Assembly: GCA_022497155.1 (NCBI GenBank)
Contig: MU385734.1
Coordinates: forward strand, 248,001-312,000
Reading direction: 5' to 3'
Length of the DNA stretch: 64,000 nucleotides
DNA from: Whalleya microplaca
Lineage: Eukaryota > Ascomycota > Sordariomycetes > Xylariales > Xylariaceae
The notes below the pieces were generated by a model. That model saw only the letters and a list, made by a program, of their open reading frames with translations, searched no databases and was not told the origin of the DNA. Each line of letters begins with the position of its first letter. Position 1 is the first letter of the stretch. This document shows, piece after piece, positions 23,491-36,000 of this stretch. The translations under genes were made by a program, and so were the position numbers.

Positions 23491-23668
23491 CGAACGCAGT
23501 AAATAAATATCAGGATGCTTTCTTGATATTGAGGTTCAAACTACACTGGGCAACGACATAGGTTAAACATGTTCTATCCGGGTTGTAACCAGTCCTTGAC
23601 ACCGAACGCCCGCCGTGGTATCCTTTCATAACTCGTGACATGTACAAACAGCAGGCTAGAAGCGACTA

Positions 23669-25114
23669 TTAAACAGCCTGCTCCATCTCTGTAATGTACA
23701 GTTTAATATGCGACTCCATCTTCAGGTACTCGTCGTACGCGGCGTGGACCTCGTTCTCAATGTTCTCCTTCAGATCCAGCATCTAGTACACAGTTAGTAT
23801 CTCATTCACAGCTGGGGACAATCAACTGAGACATACCTTCTTCTCAGTCTGTTCAATTCGGACTCGCCGCCTCTCGATCTCTGTACCCTTGGCTGCCCGC
23901 TCCTCCGTGAGCTTCTTGTGCAGCGCTCGCAGCTCTTCCATCTTCTCCTTGGCCTCCTGGGCCTTCTCCCGGCTCTGGTCGCGCAGTTTCTCCGTGCGTT
24001 CGTTCCACTTGCCCAGCTGCCGCTGCAGAAGGGCCTCCGTCCTCTCGACTTCTCTAACATTGTTGCCCCGTTCCGATAGCGCGTCCCGCTGTCTCGAGTT
24101 CTTGGCATTCTCTTCCTCTTCTTTGGTTAATTCGATCGCGATCTCGTCCAGGACCTTGATGCACGAGGCGACGTCCGTCGATACGACGCCGAAGGAATCC
24201 GCCGACGTCTGCAACGCCCTGGCCCGCCGGTCGAGGGAGTCGATGTGCGCCTTGTGTCCGTTGAGGGTGTTGTTCAGATCCGTCAGACTCGTCTGCAATG
24301 CCTGGGGGCTCTGCAGCGTGTACGGGCGCAGCTTGGCGCTTTCCTGCTTGAGCATCATCTTCTCCGTCGTCTTCTGCTCCATGCGCTGCGCCAGCTCGCC
24401 CTTCTTCGCCTTCGCCTCCTCGAGGCGCACGGCCACCTTCTCCTGGTTCCGCCGCAGGTCCAGCAGGGTCTTCTTCAGCTCGTCGTTGCGCTCGGTCTTC
24501 TCGCGCACCTGGGCCTCCATGGCGCGGCGGTTGTGGCGCATCTCGTCGAGGCGGGCCTCCATGTCCTGGTTCTCGCCGTAGAGGGTCTCGATGCGGGCCT
24601 TGGTCTGCTCGGCCTTGTTGAAGTGCTCGTCGATGACGTTGGTCTGGCTCTCGCGGAAGCGCACGAAGTTGATGAGGTAGCTGAAGATCTTGACCAGGCG
24701 CGGGTGCGTCGGCTTGTACAGGTCGGTGAAGCTGAAGTCGGTGATGCCGCACTCGACGAGCAGCTTGCGCAGCGACACGTAGAACCCCATCAGGTTGCGC
24801 GTGTCGGGCGGCACGATGTCGGCGAACTCGCCGTAGACGTCCTCGGCGGCGGCGCGCATCGCCGGCTCGACCGTCTCGCGCGTCGCGTTCAGCAGCAGCT
24901 CGGCGAACCACTCGAAGATCATCTGGACTTGGAGCGGGTTAGGCTTCTGCAGGTCCGCCACGTTGAACGGGATCCCGATGTCCGTTATGCACCCCACGAT
25001 CTCCTTGTCCGGTAGCCGCATGAAGGCGTCGGCCTCGTCCTCCTTCTTGCGCGTGCGCGACTGGCCCTGTTGCGACGGCGGCACTATCGACATCCGCGGG
25101 TTGAAAGCCATCAT
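23669..25114 (-). CDS. nuf2: Kinetochore protein Nuf2 (Ndc80 complex)
   Basis: Two exons: 23837-25114 and 23669-23782, joined across a 54-nt intron (donor GTATGT, acceptor CTAG), giving 463 aa. Residues ~30-150 form the Nuf2 calponin-homology head: [84 protein letters not shown]. From ~residue 155 to the end the sequence is heptad-rich coiled coil, through which Nuf2 pairs with Ndc80 and meets Spc24/Spc25. The complex binds microtubules at the outer kinetochore and is essential for chromosome segregation. The 37-residue last exon ([20 protein letters not shown]...) continues the coil and is needed for family length. Two adjacent ATGs (25112-25114 and 25109-25111) are equivalent starts. Confidence 0.94.
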
Positions 25115-27991
25115 GATCGCGGGTTGGTGATGGATCGCTGTTGGTTCTCGTTTCCTTCGGATGATCTTCTAGTCAAGAGGTCAGGTCGTTATTCGATTAT
25201 TGATATATCGGTCGTCCGGATGTTTGAATGTAGTAGGGGCCAGCTTGGTGATGTTTTGGTGTGGTTGCTAGGCGGGCCGAGTAAATATTGAGATGACTAA
25301 AAGCTATTGGCTGACTAAGGATGGGTAAAGTGGGACTCGCTAATTGAATGGATTTGAAGCGATACGCACCGACCACTATGCGATACAATTATCCATGACC
25401 CTGGATCTCTTCATCTAAGTTTACAAAGGTACCCATTCAATCCTCTAGCTTACAACTTGCGCCTCGTTCCTGATTGAGTTGCTCAATATGGTGTTCTAGG
25501 GCGGTCTCTGTAGCCGTTATTCGGTCTTTTGCCACACGAGTTTCCAAAATTAGCACCTTGGTACGCGGCCAATGGCGCCACCGAATTATGAGACATAAGA
25601 TACTATCTATGGTAATGCCTACGGAGATTTATTAGCAATGGTCAGATCATCAACAGGCCCCGGTCCGTCGACACTACCTTAAAGAATATGAACTCCGCGT
25701 GCCAATACCCTCATTTACATATATGTACGCAGTATGTGTGTATGTACATCGCGAACACCTTCCCCGGACCATCGATCCCGGGGCCTCCTAGAAACTTGTT
25801 TCGGCTCCTGGGCCTGCTGGGCTGAGTGGTTCGGCGTTGCCATCCCAGTCCAATCCAGATTCCGATTTTAGATCCTGATCAGGGAAGATCTACTAGTATA
25901 GTCTTGTATCAATCAGGCTACTTCGTGATAGGTTCGTAGCGTTCGCAGTGTAAATGCCTCTGAAACATCCTCACGATTCCAAGTACAATTGGTCGAAAAC
26001 TTGGCGGAGAGGAGAATGCTTACTTGAAACACCTTCAACAACAAGTTTTCGGAGCCACTAATCTGTAGGCCCTCGACTAGTATCTCTTATTATTCAGCTC
26101 TCCTCGCAAGCCATGATCGTACAGCCACGTTCAAGAAGCTTAATCCTTTCGTTTGTTGTTGCTTGATACCTCCGTTGGACGGTCTTCCATGTTTCTGATC
26201 GTAATGCACCAATCAACCTTCTACAAAGCACGCGCGCTAGCCTTCGTTCGGCCTCCTCAGTCTATATACGCGTGTACTCCTTATCAACGGGGCAAGGCAA
26301 TTTGGCTACCTCTCAAGTGCCTCGTAGTAGCCTGGTAGTATGAAATTATATCTCATACACTAATTATCAATTTTAAGATCGTCAAGTCCGTCATCATCAA
26401 AATTCTATCCAATGAGAGAGCGCTGTGATGTGTGATAGCCTAAGCTGCTAGTCTGGCTCCTCCTGGAAGACAAGCATCATGAAGAGCCCCCCTCAGCAGA
26501 AGAAACTCGATCAGAAGGACGAACAGGATCTCATCGAAGGCAAGCATCCAATCACGTAGGGGACATTCTTCTACAGAGAAGAGCAAACAAACTTCCCTTG
26601 TCGGTCTTATTCCTCATAGTTGCAGCAGGCAATATGTGCGAAGAGTCCAAACAGGACCTTATCGAATGCATGTTTGGGGCCGATCATCCATTGAGCTTGC
26701 CAGGAACCGTTTTCTCGCATACGGCCGCAGGGGAGATGCGTGGGCCGAGCACACAACGTTCTACGTGTCAGTCTCAAAAGACTCAACTGGCACGCTCCAG
26801 TGTCACTACCCCCGCAACATGCAGGAGCTACAGATTTCAGATTCCAATGAGAACCGAACATCTATCGTCGACTACTGACTTGCCAGTTATACTCGCATTC
26901 TTCTCCTCACGGAAGACCAGAAGGGCCAGTCTCGCCGTCTCGATGGAAGCGAGACAGGGCTCGGCTGACCCGATACCACTTCGACCTCATTGACTTATTT
27001 TCACGGATTGTGACTGACTTGCGGTGACGTTGCGGCAGCAGGGCCGATACACAGAAAACACAGAAAAATGGTAAGGGTTTGCCCCACGGCGGTTGCCAGG
27101 TTGCCAATGCACAGCATGCCTATCATTTTCCGTTCTGGAGTTTAGACTTGAAGCTTTGCCCTACGTACCCGATCGTTTTACGGCGATGAAGAATGCGCCA
27201 CAATCTGTGTTTAAAAGGTCCCGCGCGAGAAAACTTGCAGCAAACCTCGAATAATAAGACCAGCAAAGCCGATATTCGCGATGGTGTTCGAGTCACAGCA
27301 TCTCGCACCACGAAGCTCCCACAAGCTCGTGGCAGCATATTCTCTCTTCACCCCTCCCCTCTGGTTTACTTATATATTTTTCTGCTCCACCCTTAATACG
27401 AGCGTCTAAACTATATGTCTGCTAGTAGCATCAATAATATAAGACCTGCCTCGTCTGCCGCACTAGACGATATGCGGTGGACAGTTCACCGGCGGATATG
27501 TAACCTGTGCAGCCAGCTACTTATTAGCTTGGCGTTGGTCCTGACCAAAAGGCACGCATGTCGACCCTAGCCACCAGTTACACCAATGGCAGTTGTATGT
27601 ACCATCAACGTACAGGGCGGGCAAGGCGGGTTGGGGAACAGAAAGAAAGAGGAAAACAAAACGGGAAAAATCGGCTATGAAGCGTAGTGGTTTGCTCTCA
27701 ATGTACTACCACTGTGGAAGAGGCCGAAGAGAGTCGGAAATCGATATATTGACTCTTTCTTTCTTAGCAGGCCGTAGATAGTAGGAAGCCGAAAGCCCCA
27801 GGAGTTATCTGCAGTTGCCAGGGACATTGCTCAATAGATAGCGAAAACTCTGTTGTCGCGATCCAGAAACGGCATCGGGACAAGGGCCAAGCCGTGACAT
27901 TAGTCGACAACCTTAGTGGCTCCCGCGGCTCTCCCGTCGATGCCCCAACTTTGGGACTCTGGGAGAAGCTCGGACGGGGAGCGCTGTTATA
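25115..27991. other. Gene-poor stretch, no supported gene
   Basis: No frame has family resemblance and intron-linked exons could not be assembled. Two related short segments sharing CAGGA(T/C)CT(C/T)ATCGAA(G/T)GCA occur near 26527 and 26655, hinting at a small old duplication. The first ~100 bases hold the nuf2 promoter. Confidence 0.4.
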
Positions 27992-28461
27992 CAATCCACA
28001 GGGATTATAAACGTTATTTCTCAAGTTGCCCCCACACAACTCCATACATCCTGCTGCTATTGGCTGCATCTCTTGGCCATATACCATACCATATAATTTA
28101 TATGGAGGATGTACATATCCGAAACATAGTAGTAACAACCTTTAGACCTTATTAAAAACGAGTAATTTTAAATAGAAAGCTAGCTTGATAATAATTATTA
28201 ATTAGATAATTAATACTAAAGGAGTTGCAGGCTATAAGAGGCTATTCAGGAAGCGTGGTTCACTATATTGCCAGATTTCAGGGGGGTTGTGGCTGCAAGC
28301 AGCGCTATAAAGCTCAGGAGGTAAATAGCGATAAAATGGATTATTAAGTATGTAGATTCGCATACAAATTATATGATGCGGTACAAGATTGATAGATGCA
28401 GCCAATAGCAGGAGGGTGTGTGGAGAAGTAGAAAAATAACGTTTATAATCCCTGTGGATTG
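27992..28461. mobile_element. MITE-like element with long terminal inverted repeats
   Basis: A 470-bp element bounded by inverted repeats. The left arm 27992-28071 and right arm 28394-28461 share a perfect outer 28 bp starting CAATCCACAGGGATTATAAA, then a diverged stretch, then a matching CTGCTATTGGCTGCATCT. TA dinucleotides flank both ends (27990-27991 and 28462-28463), fitting a Tc1/mariner-type TA target duplication. The interior (about 28072-28393) is AT-rich and has no coding frame, so the element is non-autonomous. Confidence 0.75.
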
Positions 28462-28463
28462 TA

Positions 28464-29260
28464 AGTTCTTAGTCGTTACCGACATTTTCCCAGCTACAGC
28501 TACAGCTACATGAGGCAGATAGATTTGACCGCTTCTTGGAAACAGAGATCCCGTGGCTGGGTACGGAGTATGCAGTTCGAGTCTTTTTAGACTGGGCTAC
28601 CTCAAGCTGCTCAGGTACATAGGTGTTGGTTGAGGGCGCGATAGATTTTGCAGTTGCTTTTCAATTGCGTGGATGGGCAGATGGGATGCTTGCTAGCAAA
28701 GTGTGCCTTGCTGATTTCCCCTTGTGCCCTGACATCACCGATGGATCTCGAGCTAGGTACCTCATTTGGACGAGACCAGGGGCATCTCTTGGGGGTCTGT
28801 TTCTTGCAAGTGCCGCTGCGCTATGTACGCTATGATGCGAACGAAAAGGCTACTGTGAGGATAGTGTCTCTATCTAGGAGTCTCTGACGTCGAACGATTG
28901 CAATGCCGCACAATACAAGAAAATTGAAGGTATAATAACTTACTTAGTAACAAACATCATCTTGGATTGACCTTGGAGCTAGGAGTCTTACATTCTCTGA
29001 TAATGCAGGTACATAGGTACCTCAAATTTGAAATGGGTCGCTTGCTTAGCCCGGGAACACCTGGGAGTACCGGTACTTGGACCACTGGTACCGGTTGACA
29101 TACGGTTTACTATGTTACAACATCAAATACATCTAGCCGTTGAGAGTTCTATATCGCACTGCAAGAAACCGTCCCAGTTTGCAAAAGAAAAATGAAAGGA
29201 AATAAGTAATAAGACAACAGCGACGTTAGATTAGACTCTGGTACCTGACATCTATCGTGT
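28464..29260. other. Gene-poor stretch
   Basis: No supported gene. Contains several GGTAC/ACATAGGT words (near 28612 and 29007-29022) and CCGGTACTTGG...CCACTGGTACCGG (about 29070-29095), a small imperfect palindrome. Confidence 0.4.
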
Positions 29261-29318
29261 TTTATTAAGTTTATTAAGTTTATTAAGTTTATTAAGTTTA
29301 TTAAGTTTATTAAGTTTA
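29261..29318. repeat. 9-bp tandem repeat (TTTATTAAG)n
   Basis: Six perfect copies of TTTATTAAG followed by a partial, diverged copy. Read on the minus strand it gives a meaningless Asn-Leu-Ile repeat. A minisatellite in a gene-poor region. Confidence 0.9.
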
Positions 29319-29404
29319 GTAGGCATGAACTCAATTGAAACTTTTGGTCTTCGTTTCGTCTCTCCGCAATATTTTTAAACCTCAGGCTATCGCGTCTCAG
29401 TGCT

Positions 29405-29468
29405 TGTCAGCCAAATGTCAAGCGATTGTCAAGCCAATGTCAAGCAGATGTCAAGCGAACGTCAAAAT
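29405..29468. repeat. 11-bp degenerate tandem repeat (TGTCAAGCNNA)n
   Basis: About five to six successive 11-bp units, TGTCAAGC followed by three variable bases, with a TGTCAGCCAAA-like first unit and a CGTCAAAATTT last one. The fixed core with a variable spacer could equally be an array of binding sites. Confidence 0.75.
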
Positions 29469-29539
29469 TTAGCTACATAGCCCGAAGAGGGTGGTAGCCC
29501 GCGATTCATCAGATGTTGATGTTCTGTCAGGTGGATTTT

Positions 29540-29565
29540 GGGGGGGGGGGAGGGGGGATGGGGGG
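29540..29565 (+). other. G-tract (potential G-quadruplex)
   Basis: Eleven Gs, an A, six Gs, AT and six more Gs on the plus strand. The long first run can supply two tracts, so four G-tracts with very short loops are available. Confidence 0.7.
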
Positions 29566-30691
29566 TCCAAAAAGGGCAGAAATGGACTGGCCCTAGGGAC
29601 ACAGGCCCCAATGAGGGACGACGGGATGTCTCCTGTGCAGTAATGGGTAATATCTAGACAAGTACCCGATACATGTTTCGAGCGCAGGAGTCTAGACGCC
29701 CCACAATAGAAACGACTCTCTGCCTTCGTACTCCATACTGCGAAGTACCCATGAGCCCAAAAACGACCAGGGTTGGGGACTTCATGTCGAAGGTCCATTT
29801 AATAGATTCCCCTTCCCCTGCCACGCACCTGAAATACACAGTAGTCGCCATCGTCCTTCCCCGTTTTTTTATTCCCCTTGTGTCAGTGTTCATTCCCCTT
29901 CTCATCCACCCCCCACTGCCACTCCTACTGCCACTGCTAGAGGACTTCCCGCCACCATCCCCTACCAGACATACACCAGACATACATACTCCGTACTTAC
30001 CCTACGTACCCTGCCCTACCCGTGCCTGCCTACTGTCTACCTAAGCCCTTCTCACGCCGCACCTGCCTGCAACCTGTAAGTGAACATTGAACCACCTCGA
30101 GCCACTGCCACTGCCGCCATCAGCTCTTGGGGGGTCCTGATCTAAAACTCTCGCAGCATTCCGACGCGACCAAATCTTGTCTCTCCTGTCCATGTCTCTC
30201 TTGCTTGCGCTGGAAACGCATTGGACCATTTCGCGTCGGCACAATAATAATAACATCACTCGATCTCGACGAATTACTGATTCTCTATTATAATCCGGGT
30301 GAAGAGACATCGATACATCGATACCTCAATCGATTTATTCCCGCGCGCCACTATCTCATCATCTTGCAGTTGCTGCACTGCGACAGACGGCATTGATTGA
30401 GTCCCGGTCATCAAATCAACTGAGAAACGGCGAGGAGTCGGATAAGTGGCAATGAATTGATTCGATCTTGCAGCAATTCTCGACGGACCTAATCGACGAT
30501 AGCGTCCCCTCGCTACTACTACTTGATACCACATTACAGCTTTGACCCAATCCGCGCCCATGGCTATAATCATCTCGCAACGATCGTATCCATCCATCAT
30601 CGACAGCAAGCGACGGTCGTATACGACGATATAGCCTCGCCTATCCTCTCTCCCCCACCACTAAGGTCGACGACCAGCGATACTGGACATC
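29566..30691. other. Upstream region of the 799-aa gene
   Basis: No supported gene. Rich in C/T runs (29860-30060) and ATCGAT words (30309-30333), consistent with a long 5' leader or promoter of the downstream gene. Confidence 0.4.
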
Positions 30692-33091
30692 ATGGCCTTG
30701 TGGCCTTTCCGCCGCAAGGGCTCACGCCGACGCTCTGTCACGACTTCCGAAGTCGATGTGTCAAGACGAGGCCGTCAAACTCGTCCTCCGCCCCGAGCTC
30801 AGACCGAGTCTCCTAACGCTACTACCACGACCACACCCGTGCCTCCCAATGGAAAACGAGATCGGCATAACAAATTGCAACGGCGTGCCCGCACCTACAG
30901 CTTCTCGCCGGGCCGTCGGGATTCGCTGCGATACGTTCAGCCTAAACGAGAAACAGCTCCAGCTCTACCTCCCGGCCTTATCATAGCTTCCGCCGAACAT
31001 GTTCCTGGAATCCAAGGGGCCGCGTTGGCATCCAATGATGACCTCGCGACCCGAGTGCCAACTCTGCATCACAACACCTCTCGAAACAAGCGAAGCGGCC
31101 AGCCTTTACCCCGGAAGAAGTCTAGCAAACGCCGGAAAGAGGACCATGACCGAGAAGCCGAGATCAAGGCCATGAGCCAGTTCATGCCGGCACGGCCTGC
31201 TACCGACAGTTGGATGGGAGGCCGCCCGACAAAAAAGGATAGCCGGCGATTCAAGACAGGTTTGAACCGGAGCTTCGACGAACCCGCTTCTGACCTATCA
31301 CTGCCCATGCCCGAGTCTATTCACTCGTATATGTCGACAGACTCGGAACGGCTGTCGTGGAAGGTGTCGACACTAGCCGCATTGACACCCCGTCCGACAT
31401 TGCGATGCGCTTCGAACCCCGTCTATGGTCCTACGATTGGCCCTGGTCCCGCGCGCTCCTTATCGACCCGGCGGAGGATGGCCGTGAAAAGCACCATCGC
31501 GGAGGAAACATTAAAAGCTCATAAGAGAGTGGATGATTTAGCCGATGACTTGGATGCGTCAGATCTGCGGGAGTTGATGGATCGAGATAAGAGAAGAAGA
31601 GAACTGAAGAAAGAGAAAGAGCGCGAGAGGGTAGAAAGGCGCTTAGCCAGAAGAGCAGAGAAACAGCGGGCAGAGCAGGCTGAGGCCGTCAAAGGCGGCA
31701 CTCCCCCGCCCCAAAACCTAGAAAGAGGCGTTCTGGGCCGTGATATGATTGGCGAGGGAAGTGATCCCGCATCAGCCATCGTCACTTCGTCGAAGAGAAG
31801 ATCGACGTCCAGCCCGCTCCAGAAACAAAACAAGCAGGAAGCATCAGGGGTCCGCGACCGCTCATCATCGCCGCTAGACGAGTTCCATCGTACGGATAGC
31901 ATCCACGATGCGGCGTCCATTGTGTCCCGAGAGTCGGAGCCCGAGGCTGAGCCGGCTGTGGAGGAGCCACCGTCCCCACGCTCCTCGAGTCCTCGGATTT
32001 TGAGTTTCATTCGATCAAGGAAGTCTCGATCGAAGTCACCAAAGCACTCGGAACCAGAAAGAGTCGAATCCCAGACACAATCGCCAGTGCTATCTAAGCC
32101 GGAGGACGCAGAATCTGGCGGACGGATCTCTGAGAGCGGATCTTCTCGACCGTGGCGGTCATTTTTCAAATGGGGCAAGCGTAGACGTAGCTCCGGACCG
32201 TCATCCTTCTCCAACACCTCGCGAGATTCGATGTTGGCCGGCCCACCGCCGCAATCAGCCAGCTACATCCCGTCCCAGAGACTCAGCGCTAACATACCCA
32301 AGAGAACGATGTCCCGGTTCCGGGAAGATCTGCCTGAATTACCACTCTCCCCTCCGGACTCGCGCGTCGCATCGCCCGACGCCGAGCCTCTCCCTGTCGA
32401 ACCCCTACCTATTATCCCCGACGATGACGTACAAATGCGCTATGATACCCCCACTTCCGGCCACCGGTCCCAGGAAGCTATGCGGGCCACACCCATCTCG
32501 TGGCACCGAGATGAGGTGCAGCCTTCGCCACACCCGCAGTCCATGTCGCTCGCGTCCATCGATTCAGAAGCGTCTTGGCTGTCCGGTCGCATTAGCAGAA
32601 AACGAGCTTCATCAGGCATGCGGAACTCTTTGCAACATTTCCAACCGGCGGTATATGGCGGCTCGGACGGCCATGTCTCGGAGGATGACAACGTTGCTGA
32701 GGATGAATTTATGAACAGCGTCGTTCCCACGCAGTCACACCGCAAATCTACTGGTGAGGAGGGCCGTCCCAGCAGCGACGAGGATGAATTCGAGCCTGAA
32801 GCCAAGTGGGGCGCGATTGGTCAGGTTCCTACCATCATGCACCACAGAGATACGATGAGGAGCCGGGAAGGCATACTACAGTCTTTCGATGATGAGGACG
32901 AAGAGTTTGAGAAGGAGAGTGAAATCGAAGAGGAAGGCCACAGCCCAGTCGAGCCACAGAGAGCCACTAGCGTCAACCTTGGCAAGGGTCATCTCCGAAA
33001 CTTTAGTGCGGGTAGCGCAAAGTTGCTGGAGATCTCGCCGCGCGCGTCTGGTGAGAACAGGAGAAGCACTATCGAGAGAGGCACTCAGTAG
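30692..33091 (+). CDS. Large basic, disordered fungal protein of unknown function
   Basis: One exon of 799 aa beginning in good context (ATCATGG). The N-terminus MALWPFRRKGSRRRS is strongly basic with aromatic residues, which could bind membrane or nucleic acid. Residues ~130-155 hold a bipartite-like basic cluster (PRKKSSKRRKED). Residues ~280-335 are a highly charged helix (DDLADDLDASDLRELMDRDKRRRELKKEKERERVERRLARR...), predicted coiled coil by eye. Thereafter Ser/Pro/Arg-rich segments alternate with WRSFFKWGKRRRSSG and acidic patches; the tail has RNFSAGSAKLLEISPRASGENRRST. No catalytic or named domain is visible. Absence of introns and long unbroken frame support coding. Function not assigned. 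Confidence 0.8.
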   Translation: MALWPFRRKGSRRRSVTTSEVDVSRRGRQTRPPPRAQTESPNATTTTTPVPPNGKRDRHNKLQRRARTYSFSPGRRDSLRYVQPKRETAPALPPGLIIASAEHVPGIQGAALASNDDLATRVPTLHHNTSRNKRSGQPLPRKKSSKRRKEDHDREAEIKAMSQFMPARPATDSWMGGRPTKKDSRRFKTGLNRSFDEPASDLSLPMPESIHSYMSTDSERLSWKVSTLAALTPRPTLRCASNPVYGPTIGPGPARSLSTRRRMAVKSTIAEETLKAHKRVDDLADDLDASDLRELMDRDKRRRELKKEKERERVERRLARRAEKQRAEQAEAVKGGTPPPQNLERGVLGRDMIGEGSDPASAIVTSSKRRSTSSPLQKQNKQEASGVRDRSSSPLDEFHRTDSIHDAASIVSRESEPEAEPAVEEPPSPRSSSPRILSFIRSRKSRSKSPKHSEPERVESQTQSPVLSKPEDAESGGRISESGSSRPWRSFFKWGKRRRSSGPSSFSNTSRDSMLAGPPPQSASYIPSQRLSANIPKRTMSRFREDLPELPLSPPDSRVASPDAEPLPVEPLPIIPDDDVQMRYDTPTSGHRSQEAMRATPISWHRDEVQPSPHPQSMSLASIDSEASWLSGRISRKRASSGMRNSLQHFQPAVYGGSDGHVSEDDNVAEDEFMNSVVPTQSHRKSTGEEGRPSSDEDEFEPEAKWGAIGQVPTIMHHRDTMRSREGILQSFDDEDEEFEKESEIEEEGHSPVEPQRATSVNLGKGHLRNFSAGSAKLLEISPRASGENRRSTIERGTQ

Positions 33092-36000
33092 TAGCATCGC
33101 CAACGAGCTCAAGCCGACGTCGTTAGGTCATGGTTGATACTGAAGACACAATAACGATGTAGGACACGATTCAAGACACACAAAACGAACCACATTCTTT
33201 CGCCTATTTTCCTTACATTTTTGGACGAAGCCTCATAAGGCCAACACCACTCTCAGTCGAGCTTTTCTTTCAAAGTCTCAAATCACCGACCTTATTCGTT
33301 CATTACGATCTTTCCTTTGATGTTTCAAACCAGAAAACAACAAAAAAAAAGTTGAAAAGGAGATAAAATGTGTCTTGTCTCTTTGTCCTACAATCGGAAT
33401 CTTCAGTTCTCGTTAGCCAGGCTTATCAGACCACCGCTTGAACGCTACTACGCCTCGCCTCACGCTTCGACCCTCAGCTCGCGTGCGCCGTGTGCTACCT
33501 TGAAATCGTATGCACTACGCGACTGCTCGGCCTCTAGATTTCATTGAATACACGGAAGGATACAGTGGGGATTTGTTTCCTATTCTTTTTCTCGATATAC
33601 TGCGATACCACAGGGTTCTTGTTTTTTCTGCACGGCGGATTCTTTTATTGATACCACTCACGATTCTCTGCCGTAGGGGCAGAAAGATTGTGGGCCACTT
33701 TTTTGAGCGCGTCTAGAGATGACGCAGGGATTTCTACTACTTTCCTCATAGCAACCGTCAATAGATGTTGACGATACCTCTCTCCCCCTCCCCCATATTT
33801 GACACGAATTGCCTCTCCCTGGCACTACCGCCGCCATCGCGAATTCAGACATGCTTTCGGACGGGCGTTGAGACACGGTACCACGAGCTTATTGTGACTC
33901 GAAATCAGAGCTCAGGTAAGGCCGCCGTCTCGTTCAGGGTCATTGCGTTTCCCATAGTTGCGAATTAGAGGTGTGCTGCTTGGGCGAAAACGGGGCGCGA
34001 GCCGGTGAAGCCGGCGAAGAAGGAAACAGTCGAGGCAGCAAGCAGCAGAAGCAGCTGAATTAGGTTCTCCAGTGGGGAGAAAGAAGACGACGAAGAAGAA
34101 CTTGGGAAATGCATGCAGACAGAGGCAGAGGCAGATTCACCAAAAAATAAAAGAGGAAGATCTATTATTGATTGAACCCCATCTCCCCCTGGTCTAAGAT
34201 AAGGGGTGTTGATGAATTCAATTCCGCCCCCTTAATAATATATGAAAAGCTGATGGGGAATCGATCGGGCGGACTGGTCTGGTCCGGTCCAATGTTGTAT
34301 GTACGTACATGTATGAAGTACGCGAAACCTTGTAGACTTGGGAAATGAAAATGGGGGTTTCTGATTCAGAGAGCTGCCCCTGTGCTATGCATATGATATT
34401 GCCTGATGCTTGACCTAGATGATGACTGTAGTGGTGATTCGGCCATGTTCTTGAACTTCCAGACGTATGCCACGTTTCGCTTACAGCTGTCTTGCTCGTC
34501 TTTGTCTGCAATGATACAGGAGGAATCCATCTACCTCCATCGTCAAACCTGTAAGCCCTAGGTGGAGTTCCTGGTGTTCGGTGATCGGCATGAACAATCC
34601 TTCTACGCCTGAAGTACAGCACCGAGGCCGAAGTAGATAGAGACGGATCATATATATTCACTGCGGCTCTGTCCGGGTAATGAATACCTGCCTCCGAGGC
34701 CCCACGCTCCTCATGAAGGAAATAGGTAGGTTGATGGAGATGAGCTAACAAAGCGAATAACCATATAGCGCTGGCAGGAATCGAACCTAACTCGCTTTAT
34801 TACTCACTGTAGCTGATGGGGCTCCGGAGCGAGCGGGGGACAGTGTCCATGGTCTATGCTTTGCGTATATATCATTTTCATCCCTATCGTGTAGCGTCCT
34901 GCTTTGATATCTTGTGATGCAAGACATCCCTTTCCTGCCGGTGAAGACATCAAGCCGTGCTCCCTCCTCGGAAACACAGCATATCACGAATCCGCAATGA
35001 CTAATTCCCTAACCGCTTATAAGATAGCCCGGCCACCAGGCCACCATCCAAAATCCGTTTATGAAACCCTCAAGGAGTGACTTACGGTTACACGAGCTGG
35101 CCGAGGCGCTGGGCTGCTAAGATTAGGGATTACTTAAGAAGATACTGAGCTAATTTCTATTCTCGGTGTGTATGCGTAGAGGGTACACAGAGCTGGTACT
35201 TGATTTGGATAATTTCATTCCCGAAAGGCTGGACGGGCTGGGTAGTATTTTGTGGAACTATGCAAATGCCGTCCCAGCTGCCTATGTACATGCCTGAGTG
35301 ATCCACGAAGGCATAATGTTTGCGTTGGGGATCATCCTAATGTCTATCATGAAAGCCGAGGCTCGTCCTCTACTTCAATGGAAGGACAGCATATCTGATG
35401 GACTGTCGTAGAGCAACACCTCCACGTATATCAAGGATAGCAGCCGATCAGAAAGGCTTAACCCAGTCTGCGTGCCTCAGCTGTAAGTATCGAGCCTAAC
35501 ATTGTCACATCAGATTGCGTTGGAAGATTTGCGTGTCAAAGGTATAGGCTGTTGGTCCGGGAGGAAATGAGCAGCAGTTAATCAGATGATATACGAGTTA
35601 TTCCTTCTCCTATCAGGTCAACTACATGATTATAGACAAGTCAAGCTTGTCTTGAAACACATATCTGATATATCAGACTCATTTGTAATACCATGCTTTC
35701 TATTTAATCATCTTGGCAAGGCGTTCTCTACTTGTGCCGTTAGGCCGTCGGCCGTTAAGATGTATCTACCGGTATCGGAGAGGCACTCCACCAGATCTTG
35801 GATGAGGACGTGCGACCTTCCCCCGCGGTAATAGCTGGTTGAAAACCGGGGGCCGTAGTTCAGATCCCGATAATATTGGCAATTTATAGGAATTACTCAC
35901 GCCGAAAATACTTCTATAAGTAATATCTGAAAATAGACAATTAAGATGATGATTTGGAATATTTGCCTTCGTGATCCATCACATGCGGTAGAAAGTCGTT

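Noticed and set aside
26463..26993. Small gene(s) near two related ATG-containing segments sharing a CAGGAtCTcATCGAA word
   Set aside because: Frames are short, stop soon and lack a recognisable motif; the resemblance is too brief to call a family.
29149..29334. Protein with Asn-Leu-Ile repeats on the minus strand
   Set aside because: It is merely the translation of the 9-bp tandem repeat.
34770..34860. tRNA gene on the minus strand suggested by GGTTCGATTCCTGCC
   Set aside because: Only a T-arm-like segment; the T stem has mismatches, and no D-arm or pairing acceptor stem exists upstream.
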